A stretch of DNA of 37,995 bases from Clarireedia homoeocarpa (Eukaryota > Ascomycota > Leotiomycetes > Helotiales > Rutstroemiaceae), in assembly GCA_001465935.1 (NCBI GenBank), contig LNKV01000089.1, positions 1 through 37,995 on the forward strand, given 5' to 3'. Numbering within the stretch: the stretch's first letter is position 1; each line of letters opens with the position of its first letter. This document shows, piece after piece, positions 21,519 to 31,873 of the stretch. The translations under genes and the position numbers were made by a program. The notes under the pieces were generated by a model that did no database searches, was not told where the DNA came from, and worked only from the letters and a program-made list of their open reading frames with translations.

Positions 21519-22782
21519 ATGTCTAAAAACACCGCCATCGTTGTCCAAAAACCTGGAGAGGCCAAGGCAGTTGAAGCCTCAATCCCAAAGCTCAGAGATG
21601 ATTACATCTTGATTAAGACAAAGGCTGTTGCTTTGAACCCAACCGACTGGAAACACATTGACTGGTTGACCAGCAATGGAGCAAGAGTAAGTCCTAATTC
21701 CCCTCCATTCGTCTACCGCACAACCACTCTAACATCTGCTCCTCCTAGATTGGTTGTGACTACGCTGGTGTAGTTGAAGAAGTAGGAAGCAAAGTCACAA
21801 AGGACTTCAAGAAGGGTGACCGTGTCTGCGGTTTCTGCCACGGTGGAAACGAGGTCAACCATGATGACGGTGCCTTTGGAAACTACATTACCGCCAAGGG
21901 AGATTCTCAGATCAAGATCCCCGACAACCTGAGCTTCGAGGAAGCTGCCACCCTTGGTGTTGGCATCACAACGTAAGTCTTTCACGCCCAAATATTCCTC
22001 CATACCATGAACATCCACTTTGGACCTCTCAACACTGAGCTCTTCATGACCCTCTCACATACCATATCACACCATAAATCTTCACCCTGACCACCTTAAC
22101 TAACAAACCTCCTTCCAGCGTCGGACAAGGCCTCTACCAATCCCTCGAACTTCCTCTCCCCACCTCCCCCAGCAAAGAGCCCATTCCGATCCTAATCTAC
22201 GGCGGCTCCACCGCCACCGGCGCCCTCGCCATCCAATTTGCCAAGCTCTCCAACTGCGAAGTAATCACCACCTGCTCGCCCCGCAACTTCGACTATGTCT
22301 ACTCCCTCGGCGCCTCTAAAGCCTTCGACTACAACTCCCCCACCTGCGCCGACGACATCCGCGCCCACACCTCCTCCCGTATCGCTCACGTCTTCGACTG
22401 TATCTCTGAAGGCTCTTCCCCCGAAATCAGCGTCTCCGCCATGTCGCCCTCCGGCGGCGTCTACTCCGCTCTCCTCCCCGTGCCCGATGAAACCATCTCA
22501 AAGATCAACGACAAAGTGCAGAACAAAGGCACATTGGGCTACACCGCCGTCGGCGAGGCCTTCAAATTCGGGACCACCGAGATCCCCGCCAAGCCCGAGG
22601 ACTTTGAGTTCGCCAAGATGTTCTGGGAGCTGAGCCGCGGACTGCTGGCCGAGGGCAAAGTCAAGGTGCATAAGGTGAGCGTGGATAAGTACGGCGCTGG
22701 ATTCGAGGGCATCTTGAACGGGATGCAAGCGATGAAGGAGGGGAAGGTCAGCGGAGAGAAGCTGGTGTATCGTTTGGAGTAG
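21519..22782 (+). CDS. Zinc-less alcohol dehydrogenase-like / enoyl reductase (MDR superfamily)
   Basis: There are three exons: 21519-21686, 21749-21972 and 22119-22782. Introns are 62 and 146 nt with GTAAGT donors, and phases match, giving 351 residues. The N-terminal GroES-like fold has ALNPTDWKHIDWL, then CDYAGVVEEVGSKV and KKGDRVCGFCHGG. The Rossmann half has ILIYGGSTATGALAIQFAKL, a GGxxxxG NADP(H)-binding loop, and the C-terminal block VSGEKLVYRLE. The four-Cys structural zinc lobe is absent, placing it with fungal zinc-less medium-chain reductases, the group that includes ToxD-like proteins and trans-acting enoyl reductases of polyketide pathways. No polyketide synthase or other pathway gene lies nearby, so a stand-alone quinone/enone or aldehyde reductase is as likely. 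Exon 3 is notably C-rich at third positions compared with exon 1. Confidence 0.93.
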
Positions 22783-23056
22783 GAGAAGAGCGCGGTGTCT
22801 GTTCAGTTGGCGTATGTATGTATATATGCATAACTGAAATGACGACATGAATGTACCAAAAGCATCGTGGAAACCCAAAAAGTACTTTCTCTCTAGATAT
22901 GAAATCATGCCAGCTTGGACATAACACAATCCGCACAGAATGCGATTCATGTTGCATGTATGTATGTTGTTGACCTGAGTCCAGTTCATCCCACCCACTC
23001 CCCAAAAAAATCCATGCACATAAACAACAACAACAACAACAATAACAATAGTCCAG

Positions 23057-23098
<42 letters not shown>

Positions 23099-23232
23099 TT
23101 TTTTTTTTTTTTCTTTTTTTGTTTAGGAGGGGGGCGCAGGGAGGTCAGCTGGCTGGGGAGAAAGTATCAACGTAAGATGAGATGACAGTGGATCATGCAT
23201 TGGGATATTGGCAAAGACCAAAATGTACTTAC
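22783..23232. other. Short intergenic region ending in a homopolymer junction
   Basis: The first 275 bases are the 3' flank of the oxidoreductase, with an AACAAC run at 23023-23046. They are followed by the C/T homopolymer tract and then by what should be an intron and the remaining exons of the sugar transporter. Reading the minus strand of 22783-23057 gives no transporter-like sequence. Confidence 0.75.
23058..23120. repeat. Poly-C (35) followed by poly-T tract
   Basis: 35 consecutive C occupy 23058-23092, then TC, 18 T (23095-23112), C and 7 T (23114-23120). Read from the transporter side (minus strand), this is a run of A followed by a run of G. It marks the point where the transporter gene is lost. 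Confidence 0.97.
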
Positions 23233-24776
23233 TACAATTCCTGAGCTAACGCCTTTTTTATGGTAGACAATCCAAGTGATGTTCTCATTCTGCTTCGTCT
23301 TGGTTTCTGCTGTATTTGGCTGGCCATACCCAGCTTGCAAACCACCAGCAATAAACAAGAAAGTCATCATGAGGAAAGAACCGATGAGCATGGCTGGACG
23401 ACGACCAAACCGGTCTAAGTAAAGAATCGCCGGTAGAGTCAAAGTGACATTGAGAATGTACTGAATTGATGCTGTGAGTAAAGGACTGGCAATGTTGGCC
23501 CCTTGCATGATATCTGTAAGAAACTCTGTTAGTCTTGAATTTTTGATTATCGCTGCGACCATTGCACAGAGATCTATAAAGGCATGGCTGTATTGTTCCA
23601 GGGGATACATACACACAACATAGTACATCATGATATTCATGCCACAAAGCTGAGACCACATCTGAATTGACATGCCCAAAATAACACGCTTAAAGATGCG
23701 GGGTGCTGCCAGTTGTCGGTAACTACTGATAGCTTCTTCACGCTCAAATCGTAATGCTTCTTCAATTTCTTGGTATTCGGCTAGAACCTTGGGATGATTC
23801 ACATTACCGCCACCGTGGAGCTCTGCGATGACTTTTATGGCTTCTTCCCATCTGTCTTTTGAAGCTAGCCATCTAGGAGATTTAGGTAAGAAAAAGAGAC
23901 CGAAGAACAAGATGACTGCAGGAACCATTTGCACACCCCAAGGGATTCGGAAAGCAGAGGTAGGTTGATCCTGAAAGAAAAAGGGGTTAGTTCTTCACCG
24001 GAACGACTGGTTAGACACTTCCAGCAATTCTGAGGACGCCTTCCAAGGACTATCGGGAACCACCCATAAATGCTCTCCTGATACAGCCTTCCGTCTAATA
24101 AAATACGCAATGGAGAAGTGACTGCGAGAGTGATCATGTAGACTTACTGGGTTATCAGCCCCGCCTCCAATTGTGGATGCGCCATATTGAATAAAGTACT
24201 GAATGAGAATGCCCCATGTGATTGCCCATTGCTGTAGAGAGACGACCCGACCTCGGATTTCCTTGGGCGCGATTTCTGATTGGTAAACCGGGCAAATCGA
24301 GGAGGCGATACCGACGCAGAGACCTGCGATAACACGACCAGCGCACAACATGCCAACATTGATAGAAGCACATTGAATACTTACCGGACGTTAGCACTGC
24401 AACTGTTGAAGCAAGAAGACATGGCAAGCACTTACATAGAACCAATGATCCAGAAGACGGAGGCAATCTGAATACTAGTGCGGCGAGAGAATCGATCGGC
24501 AAGATAGGAGGAAGACAAGGAGCCGACAAGAGAACCAGCAGGCATTGCACAAGTAATACCACCTTGACCGTAGGAGACAGGGTTATTGAAGTATCTAATG
24601 TATGCCTGGGTTCCTAAGACACCAGACATACTCGAAATATCAAAGCCAAAAAGCCCACCGCCTAGGCTCGTCAGCCTACTCCTCTGCACTCTAAAAAATG
24701 AAGCTCCTGGTGAAGTAATGCACTTACCAATGGCAGCAAATGAGCAGATTGCATAGACATTAGTGACATGCCACAT
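23233..24776 (-). pseudogene. HXT-type MFS sugar transporter, C-terminus missing
   Basis: Five exons are intact: 24776-24728, 24661-24436, 24379-24148, 23970-23613 and 23513-23233. They encode 382 residues with matching phases. Motifs in order: GGGLFGFDISSMSG (helix 1), LADRFSRR, AGRVIAGLCVGIASSI and SEIAPKEIRGR, PKSPRWL after helix 6, a 65-residue central loop, QLCGMNIMMYYVVY (sugar-binding helix 7), then LDRFGRRPAMLIGS. After GVSSGIV a consensus GTAAGT donor opens at 23232, but the exon(s) expected to encode roughly the last 140 residues (final helices and the PETKG motif) are absent. Only 110 bases later the sequence enters the homopolymer tract. Family members take up hexoses by proton symport at the plasma membrane. 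The remaining exons show no stop or frameshift, so the loss is recent, or an assembly or circle junction rather than decay. It is labelled a pseudogene because the product is incomplete here. Confidence 0.87.
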
Positions 24777-26007
24777 TGCGAAGCAATCTTAGCAACAGTA
24801 ATATGAATGTTTCAGTACGGAGAGACCTTATGAAAAGGTCTGTTGGAAAAAAAAATGTGAAAACGATCTGGGGAAAATTAGTTGCAAGGAGAAGTTAGTA
24901 CTAATTATAATGGAAGCATAAACGCGAAGAAAGGTTCTGTATGATCACAAGATAACACAAATACATATATTATTCACTGGCAAGTCATTTCCTTAGAGGA
25001 CTCTAAGTGAATTGGAGCTTAGGCCGTTCCCCTCAGTTAGGAGAATGCGATCATTCGCTGGGATCCACAGGAAAGTTGAAATAGTATTTGGTGCATAAGC
25101 CCTCGCCTTGTTTCGGTAATATGCTCCGAGCAGGTAAGGAAGCTCCGAATTAGAACATATAAAAACCCAACTTTGGATACTCAACACACTCAGGTACTGT
25201 CGGTTCAGTGAACACACTGAACCGACAGGTACTGCAACACACCTCGAACATACCACACCCATCATATTACCATTCAAGACGGCACAAATGAGTTAAAGCG
25301 CGCTCAGAACTTCCATGCTACCATTGGGTACTTCGTCAAAGCAATGAGTTCTCGGAGCCACTCTCGGGAGAATGATCTTGTCATGCCCACTACAGCACTT
25401 ATTGTAGTGGATGCAGCTGTACTGCTGACAGTATCCAATGAAATTCAACTTTGTCTTGCTAAAATCTTGCTTAAGGTTATAATCACATTGCTGAAGGATC
25501 TAGATGCATATATGTGTCGCCTCGCATATGCTTCGATCGAGATGCAGTTTCACTCGAATCACGAGTCACGCCATGTCTTGTGTAACTTGATATTGCATCC
25601 CGCTCACGGACCTCATGACCTTCATAGAACCCAACTGCCCGCATTGGTTACAAGACTTGGCATGTTGTATGCGGGGTCGCAGGGGAAGCATAGGAGGTTT
25701 TTTGCTGATCGTTCTCTTGCGATATATGGCTATCGGGCCATATATACCATTACTGCGCTCAGGGGCGTGTATTTGGTTCAGTCAAAAATAGCTAGAACAA
25801 GGCGTTTTGCATCCTTGCTCACCTAAAATCGCGATACTGGTAGCCAAAGACACAGCCCGGGCTTGACGGCATTCAGATATTCTACCTGTGAGAATGGTTA
25901 GGATTGGTAAACACATAATCTATGTTCTACTCGAAACTTCACACAAGTGTTGTATGATACATAAGGCTGAGGCATGTAAGTAACATCGGGTCTTTTTTTA
26001 CTATTAC
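24777..26007. other. Intergenic region upstream of the transporter
   Basis: This is the 5' flank of the transporter and the 3' flank of the thioesterase. It contains a perfect hairpin at 25197-25228. A 160-codon frame at 25344-25826 on the plus strand has no recognisable domain, biased composition or splice partner, and I do not call it. Confidence 0.55.
25182..25242. repeat. Perfect 14-bp inverted repeat framed by direct repeats
   Basis: Arms CTGTCGGTTCAGTG (25197-25210) and its exact complement (25215-25228) are separated by AACA. CAGGTACTG is repeated directly at 25191-25199 and 25226-25234, and CAACACAC at 25182-25189 and 25235-25242. It lies about 420 bases upstream of the transporter start. 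Confidence 0.95.
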
Positions 26008-26998
26008 TCAAGGTTTCGGCGAAAGCTCCTCAACGATATTGTGTGGGTCTTTCCACGCGAGTGCAATATACCTAGCAAAGCATATCAGTACTGCACACCT
26101 GCATAACTGCTGTGATACAAATAGAGGCACACTTTCGAATACTTACTTCGTATGACTTCCACGTGCTGCAATTTCCCCTTTAGCGTTCGTGAAATGAATC
26201 GAAGTATATGCTAGAGTCTTTCCAACTATCCCGTCTTAGTGAGCAATACGCCAACTCAGGATAGGGACTTACATTTATCGCAAGTAGCAACGGCCTTTAG
26301 TGTATCTCCCACCTTTCCACCAGAATTGAGGTACGTAACTTCAGAATATGAGCGACATGCACGATGCCTTGCTAAGTTCGCCTACGACTTACTATTCATA
26401 TCAGTACTAACGCCAGTTGCATGTAGTCCCTGTGATGCAACAGCTAGAGAACCACCTAGGTCAACCATACTTGCAATTGTGCCGCCATGGATGATTTCAA
26501 GTCGGTTCTATCGTCAGGTCAACATATAGGAATAACGTTGGAGTGAGCCATTCCCACAGTGTGCTCTTTCTTGATATCAAGCTCGAAATCCACACGACCG
26601 GGCTTAGCTGCTGTGACTCGAAGCTTTTGAAGTCAGCCGTGAGGCTCAAAGTTTTCCAGGAACAATTGGTCTCACATTCTCGCCAAAGAGTCTGTAAGAA
26701 GTTAGCCATGGACTTACGAACGAGAAGTGTGCTTGCACTAGTAGCTGCAAGATGGCTCAATTGTCTACTCTTTGCCGCAAATCAAAAGCGTAGACTACTA
26801 GTATAGTGCGCCAGCTCCTCTTCGATTGCATTCTTTGAGAAGGCACGTCCACCACAATATAAAGAACAGTATCATCCTACCTCGGTTCTAGTCCTGACGA
26901 TTCATGAAACGACTTCAAGACCTGTGGTGAAGTTAGCACAGGTTCAATTAGAATTTACTGTAGTTACACACCGATCGGACAAACCTAAGAGCAGCCAT
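26008..26998 (-). CDS. Hotdog-fold acyl-CoA thioesterase (THEM2/ACOT13, PaaI-like)
   Basis: There are eight exons on the minus strand: 26998-26972, 26921-26881, 26691-26676, 26623-26558, 26507-26393, 26338-26273, 26225-26147 and 26071-26008. All phases match, giving 157 residues, the usual size for a single-domain family member. The protein starts MAALRFVRSVLKSFHESSG. It continues LRVTAAKPGRVDFELDIKK, then EHTNRLEIIHGGTIASMVD, GVSTDMNITYLNSGGKVGD, FGKTLAYTSIHF and ARGSHTKYIALAWKD. The HTN Asn and the SMVD Asp correspond to the catalytic Asn50 and Asp65 of human THEM2, and HGG is conserved. The expected reaction is hydrolysis of acyl-CoA thioesters. Exons 4-8 are strongly supported by homology. 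Exon 3 (16 nt) and the 189-nt second intron are inferred from frame. It shares a short upstream region with the divergent Tfb2 gene. Confidence 0.85.
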
Positions 26999-27256
26999 CT
27001 CTGCAAACCTATACTCAATTTATAAAAAAAAGCCCCCTCCTGAGATCCTTCTCTTGACTTCCTTTTTATAAATCGTGAAATTCCACTTACAAGCTGTGAC
27101 GTTAGTGTTAAAGGCAATAGAACTAGTTCTATGGCCCGTGCGCCCAGCTTTCCATTTGAATGTGGAGACCCCACCAGGCTATAATCTGCGAGGCTACAAT
27201 AAATTCTTCGACAATGCACGATCATTAATTCACGGCGACAACAAGACAACCCTAAG
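26999..27256. promoter_or_regulatory. Compact bidirectional promoter, thioesterase/Tfb2
   Basis: Only 258 bases separate the two divergent start codons (26998 on minus, 27257 on plus). Both promoters and 5' leaders must lie here. It includes an A-rich stretch at 27020-27030. No clear TATA box was found for either gene. Confidence 0.6.
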
Positions 27257-28816
27257 ATGTCTGTCTCTTCTCTTGCCTCGTTTGAGTATCTGGAGAGGCT
27301 TCCAGGTACTACATTCAGACGATTATACCAACAGCCTTCCACTTCGTTAGCTATTTTCCGACGAATGCTTCCGCATCTGGGTATGAACTTCATCTTGTCG
27401 CAGCAAGATGGACACTGACAGAGGTTGCAGCAAAAACATTTGTGATGGCATTACTTTACATGCCAAAGCCTTTACCTCTCACTGATCTCGACTCCTGGGT
27501 TCAACCGAAAAGCAAGAGGTTCGTTGTCCGCCCGAACATTGAGCGCATTCGCTGATCATTACAAAGACAAAAAGACCAAGCTCTTTCTTTACTATCACGA
27601 CTGCATATAGTTACCATCACCGCATTGACTCGCGAAGAGCCGCAGACCGTGGCATTGACTAAAAACTTCGGATCATCTCTACGGCTTGCGCTTACTGGTG
27701 GAGGAGACCACCAATCTTTTGGAGTTCCTTCATCCGATCTGGTTGCAGCAGATGTTGATTTAAATTTCTTGGATGAACATGCACGAACACAATGGGAAGG
27801 CATTTTACATTACATGGTGAACAGTGTTGGGGAGGGAGTTCGACAAGAAGCTCAAGGACCAGCGAACTCCGTCAAACAATTATTAGAGGCAGGAAAGCTA
27901 GTCACACGGGGACGGGGCGTTGGGATCACACAAACCGGATTCTCATTTTTACTGCAAGAAGTCAACGCGCAAGTGTGGACTCTGCTCTTGCTCTGGATTG
28001 AGAATGCTGAACAGGTCAGTATTTATTTCCACAGCTCTCAGCTAGCACTAACCAAATTAGATGGGCATGGACAATGTAGATGTGCTCTCCTTCCTCTTCC
28101 TTTTAGGTTCCCTCGAACTTGGACGCGCATATACCACGACAACTCTCACAGACGCCCAACGTAAAATGTTAAAATATCTCACCGACTTCGGACTCGTATA
28201 CATTCCACCTTCATCACCTAACCAATTCTTTCCCACCCGCCTTGCTACAACCCTCACATCCGACGCCAGCGCTCTTCGCAGCGTCTCTGCCGGTTTCGAT
28301 GCAGCACTTATTTCTGCGCCTGGCGCAAAAGGTTTCGTGATAATAGAGACCAACTACCGCCTCTACGCATACACCTCCTCTCCTCTCCAGATCGCCGTCC
28401 TCTCCCTCTTCACCAAACTCAGCACTCGCTACCCAAATATGGTCAGCGGCCGCGTAACCCGCGACTCCATCCGCACAGCTATATCCCACGGTATCACCTC
28501 CGACCAGATAATATCCTACCTCAGCACACACGCACACCCACAGCTCCTCAAACAACCCGCCGCACAAGCAGGAGGTCCAGTTCTCCCTCCTACAGTCGTT
28601 GATCAGATCCGACTATGGCAGATCGAGAACGAGCGCATGAAAGCGACGCCAGGCTTCTTGTTCAAGGACTTCGATAGCCAAAAGGAATATGAAGGATGCG
28701 TGAAATACGCGGATGAGGTTGGTGTGTTGGTTTGGAAGAATGATCCGAAGAGGACGTTCTTTGTTACGAAGCATGAGCAGTTGAGGGATTATATAAAAGC
28801 GAGGAAAATAAAGTAG
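27257..28816 (+). CDS. tfb2: TFIIH core subunit Tfb2 (p52/GTF2H4 homologue)
   Basis: There are four exons: 27257-27380, 27431-27518, 27567-28014 and 28061-28816. Introns are 50, 48 and 46 nt and all phases agree, giving 471 residues (human p52 has 462). The N-terminus MSVSSLASFEYLERLPGTTF matches the family, as do FVMALLYMPKPLPL and QALSLLSRLHIVTIT. Later blocks are SSLRLALTGGGDHQSFGVPS, TQTGFSFLLQEVNAQVW, MGMDNVDVLSFLFLLGSLEL, YLTDFGLVYIPP, FVIIETNYRLYAYTSSPLQ, PNMVSGRVTRDSIRTAISHG and VLPPTVVDQIRLWQIENERM. Tfb2 anchors and stimulates the XPB/Ssl2 translocase and binds Tfb5 through its C-terminus, acting in RNA polymerase II initiation and nucleotide excision repair. It is normally essential and single-copy. 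The second intron has a GTTCGT donor and an AAAG acceptor, which are unusual but required by homology. Confidence 0.95.
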
Positions 28817-29910
28817 GATGGATGGGTTATTTTAGACTAGATTGGGTTGCATAGGTAGGAAAAGGTGCACAATTTGTCTTTAGATTTGCATAGCGAGGCG
28901 TTTGTGTGGGGTTGGGTTGGGAATCTAAGAATGGTTTCGATTTGTATAAGTCTACATATTGTGGAAATGTTACTACAGGCATGAATTCTTATAATGTAAA
29001 TAGATGCACTGTGCTTCTAGTATAATTTTCTTCCTGATAGATATCTAACTCTAGGCCGCTAGAAGCAAAGTTGGAAGCGATGTTGAACGAGCACAAGTAC
29101 ACTCGTAGTCGGGATCGTGCTCCTTGCTAGGGGAGGCTGGTCTAAGTACAATTCGCTGACGAGCAGACATGCAGAGCATTGGAGGGGTAGAAGAATATAA
29201 ACCATTCCCACAGTATAGTATGTCAATACACCGCAGCTTTTTCCCAGCACAGAAGCAGAGGAAAGAACACGATACATGCGTCAAAATCATTAATATCATT
29301 CATTCATTCATTGTATCCCATTGAATCATGCAACCATCACCGCATCCCAGAAAACAGAATTCGTGACTTCGTAACTATCAAGAAGTATCTGGGCAACGAA
29401 AAAGAAAAGGAAAATCCGGCGTGCGTAGCGTAACCTGAAACTAATCATATCTTCTTCCATAAAAATATAAAATATATAAAACCTAAGTGGAAGATGAAAC
29501 ATCGAAGCTGTTGTCCGGGAAGCCTACCCCATCCATCCATTCATCCATCCATCCATGTCTTTCATATGATATGGGAAACACAGTCTAACAGAGCCAAGGG
29601 AAAATCGGAAAAAAACAGAATACAATCTGCGTATGTATTAAAGCTCGCTGGTAAAGAGTCCTACCCCAATCCACCATAAGAATACCCCATATCCCAACGC
29701 CTGTCATCCACGATACCATTTATAGCGCCCACATGTCAAGTAGATGCTTCTGTTTCGAAAAATTGTTCAGGGATAAAGGGATATTTTAAGTTAAAGTAGC
29801 CAACATAGCTCTGACCAACTTTGGCGGAGGACCTGGCGGAAGAAGAGGATTAGCTTGCATTCACGAGAAAAGTGCCTATTCCGGTGACCCACCTCACTCA
29901 GGTTCGACAC
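28817..29910. other. Intergenic, convergent 3' flanks
   Basis: This stretch lies between the stop codons of Tfb2 and the Arg/Pro-rich gene. It contains CATT (near 29297) and CATC (29530-29557) tetramer runs. No gene is supported. Confidence 0.6.
29530..29557. repeat. CATC tetranucleotide run
   Basis: About seven CATC/CATT units form a short microsatellite in the 3' flank of the Arg/Pro-rich gene. Confidence 0.9.
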
Positions 29911-31873
29911 CTAATAGGCATATTTCGGCACACTGATGCTCATCCTACCTTTTTTGTCTTTCTCAATCCGCACTCCTCCTGACGGCTCCACAATCTTCTC
30001 CCTCACGATAGTTACGTCCCTCTCGTCTTCGCCGTACAGAATCAATTGTGAGTCGCTAGCTCTGGCGCTATGGCCACGGCGATGGCGTCGGCTGGCTCGA
30101 CGCTCGGCTTTGAGAAGTTCTTTTTCGGCTTCTAGCGCCCTGATCTCGGCACGGATAGCCCGTTCATCCTTGGAGCGGCGACGGTCCGACAAAGTAAGGC
30201 CCAGTGAACCACTATAAATGGGTTCCGTGCGCTCGATGATTTCGCGTTTTTCGTACTCGAAACTGCTCTCCTCGCGAGGACGGCCTTCTAGAATGACTGG
30301 CCCGTGGTGATCATTATGCTCACGGTGCTCATAGTGACTATGATGGTGGCTATGATGGCTGTGATGGCTATGATGGCTATGTGTTGGAGATGGCGGACGA
30401 TGTTCGACGATTTTAGTGTCGTGAACAATCTCAACATTTTGGGGTGGTGGTGGAGCCATTGGTGGTGGTGGTGGCATGGGAGCGTATACCTGAGGCGGTG
30501 GTGGCATGGGAGCGTATACCTGAGGCGGTGGTGGCATATACTGCTGTGGCGGCGGCATTGGGACATACTGCTGGGGCGGTGGCATTGGAGCAAATTGAGG
30601 CGTTGGTGGTGGAGGCATAACTTGCACTGGAGGCGGGGGCGGAGGACCACCCTGAACGCTATAGACTTCATGGCGTTCTTCGATAACAGTTCCCTCGGAG
30701 CGGCCACCGGACATTTCGTGTTCTGGACCAACGCGGTATGTTGTTAGAGTCGTTTCGACTTCCTTGGCTGAGCAGGGTTAGGGACAAGTAAAACGGTAAT
30801 CAATAAGGGTTAGGGGTAAGGGAAAATCACTTACTCTCAACAGTCTTGTACTCCTCGCTTAGCTTGATAACCTCGTCAATGTTCTCCCTTCCAAGAGCTC
30901 TTTGAATGATAATGGTGTCGCCCTAGAATTATTAGCAAGTCGGCGAGTCTAAATGGAGTATAAATCTCACCTCCTCTTCGAATGGATATCCCAGATCAAT
31001 AATGGCCTTCTTACTGACGAGTCTGGCCGGCATTCTTGTCTTGCCCTTCTTTGGGAACTCGCTCCTTACAGAGATTGTGGTACCGCTGTCAGAGGAACTA
31101 ATACTTGAGCTCCTAACACTTCTTGTCGCAGTTGAGCGACTTTCTCTGCTTCGACTTCTTCTCCTTCTTCGGACGATCTCCCTTTCTCTAATTCTTTCGG
31201 GATAAGCTCTGAAATCATCGTCACCATAGTAATCAGGTTCGGCAATTTTTATGTCCTCATAGTAATCCCGTTCAACATGCCGTCTAGACGGAGGTAAGCC
31301 TCTCCTCGGGAGAGAAACTGGCGTCAGCGGAGGGGGTCTGATATCGGGATGTCTTGCTGGTGGGCCGTATTCATCTCTTTCCCTTTCCCTTTCCCTTTCG
31401 TATCTGACCAGCGGTTTGCGATCAAATGTATCCAACGAGCTCTGCCTCCTCAGGAAGGCTGGTCTGTTGGGTGTACGTCTGGGTGGTGGAGAATCATCAT
31501 AGTCTCTCTCCCTTTCTCTTTCCATCGTAATAGTTGTTCGTTTCACCCTCTCTGGTTCCCTCTCTTTTTGCAGGAATTTCGGGCCGTCATAGTAGTCTCG
31601 CTCTTCGTACCGTTCTTCTTCGTATCGTCGGGGGCCTCGGCGCTCGTAAACATCATCGAAGGACCGCTCTCGTGCATGACCACCGCCGTGGCCAGGAGCT
31701 GTTGCTCGAAGAAATCGTGATTCTCGTTCTTCGCGGTCATGGTCTGCGAAACGAACTCGCTCACGCTCCTCCCTCTCTTGAGCAAAGCGGTCGCTATCCC
31801 AACGAGTACCACCACCACGGCCGCCGCCGCCGCCTAGGTCTCCGGTCGAAGTACGGTACGGATCTCTAGCCAT
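29911..31873 (-). CDS. Arg/Glu-, Pro- and His-rich fungal protein (DUF8035-like core)
   Basis: There are three exons: 31873-30971, 30922-30835 and 30767-29911. Introns are 48 nt (GTGAGA donor, CTAG acceptor) and 67 nt (GTAAGT donor, CTCAG acceptor), and phases match, giving 615 residues. Residues 1-275 are Arg/Glu/Asp-rich with REREREREYD-like and RRRRRSRSRESRS stretches. Residues about 278-330 form a compact conserved block (PARLVSKKAIIDLGYPFEEE, then IIIQRALGRENIDEVIKLSE) that resembles the fungal DUF8035 domain, recalled rather than searched. Residues about 370-440 are Pro-rich with duplicated QVYAPMPPPP units, and about 459-480 hold a SHHSHH run. A charged helix follows (ERAIRAEIRALEAEKELLKA, about 535-555), then a basic tail ending ISVPKYAY. 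Function is unknown. Splicing in the middle of the conserved block supports the three-exon model. Confidence 0.85.

Noticed and set aside
21519..22782. Part of a polyketide biosynthetic cluster (trans-acting enoyl reductase)
   Set aside because: No synthase, tailoring enzyme or pathway regulator is present; neighbours are a transporter fragment and housekeeping genes.
25344..25826. A 160-codon plus-strand frame in the intergenic region
   Set aside because: No domain, no splice partners, and an atypical composition; the evidence is length only.
26558..26691. Frameshifts making the thioesterase a pseudogene
   Set aside because: An initial reading showed apparent frame changes, but placing a 52-nt intron at 26624-26675 restores a continuous family-like sequence without any frameshift.
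30768..30834. Two GGGTTAGGG motifs suggesting interstitial telomere repeats
   Set aside because: They lie inside an intron where the complement supplies CTAAC branch sites; two scattered copies are not an array.
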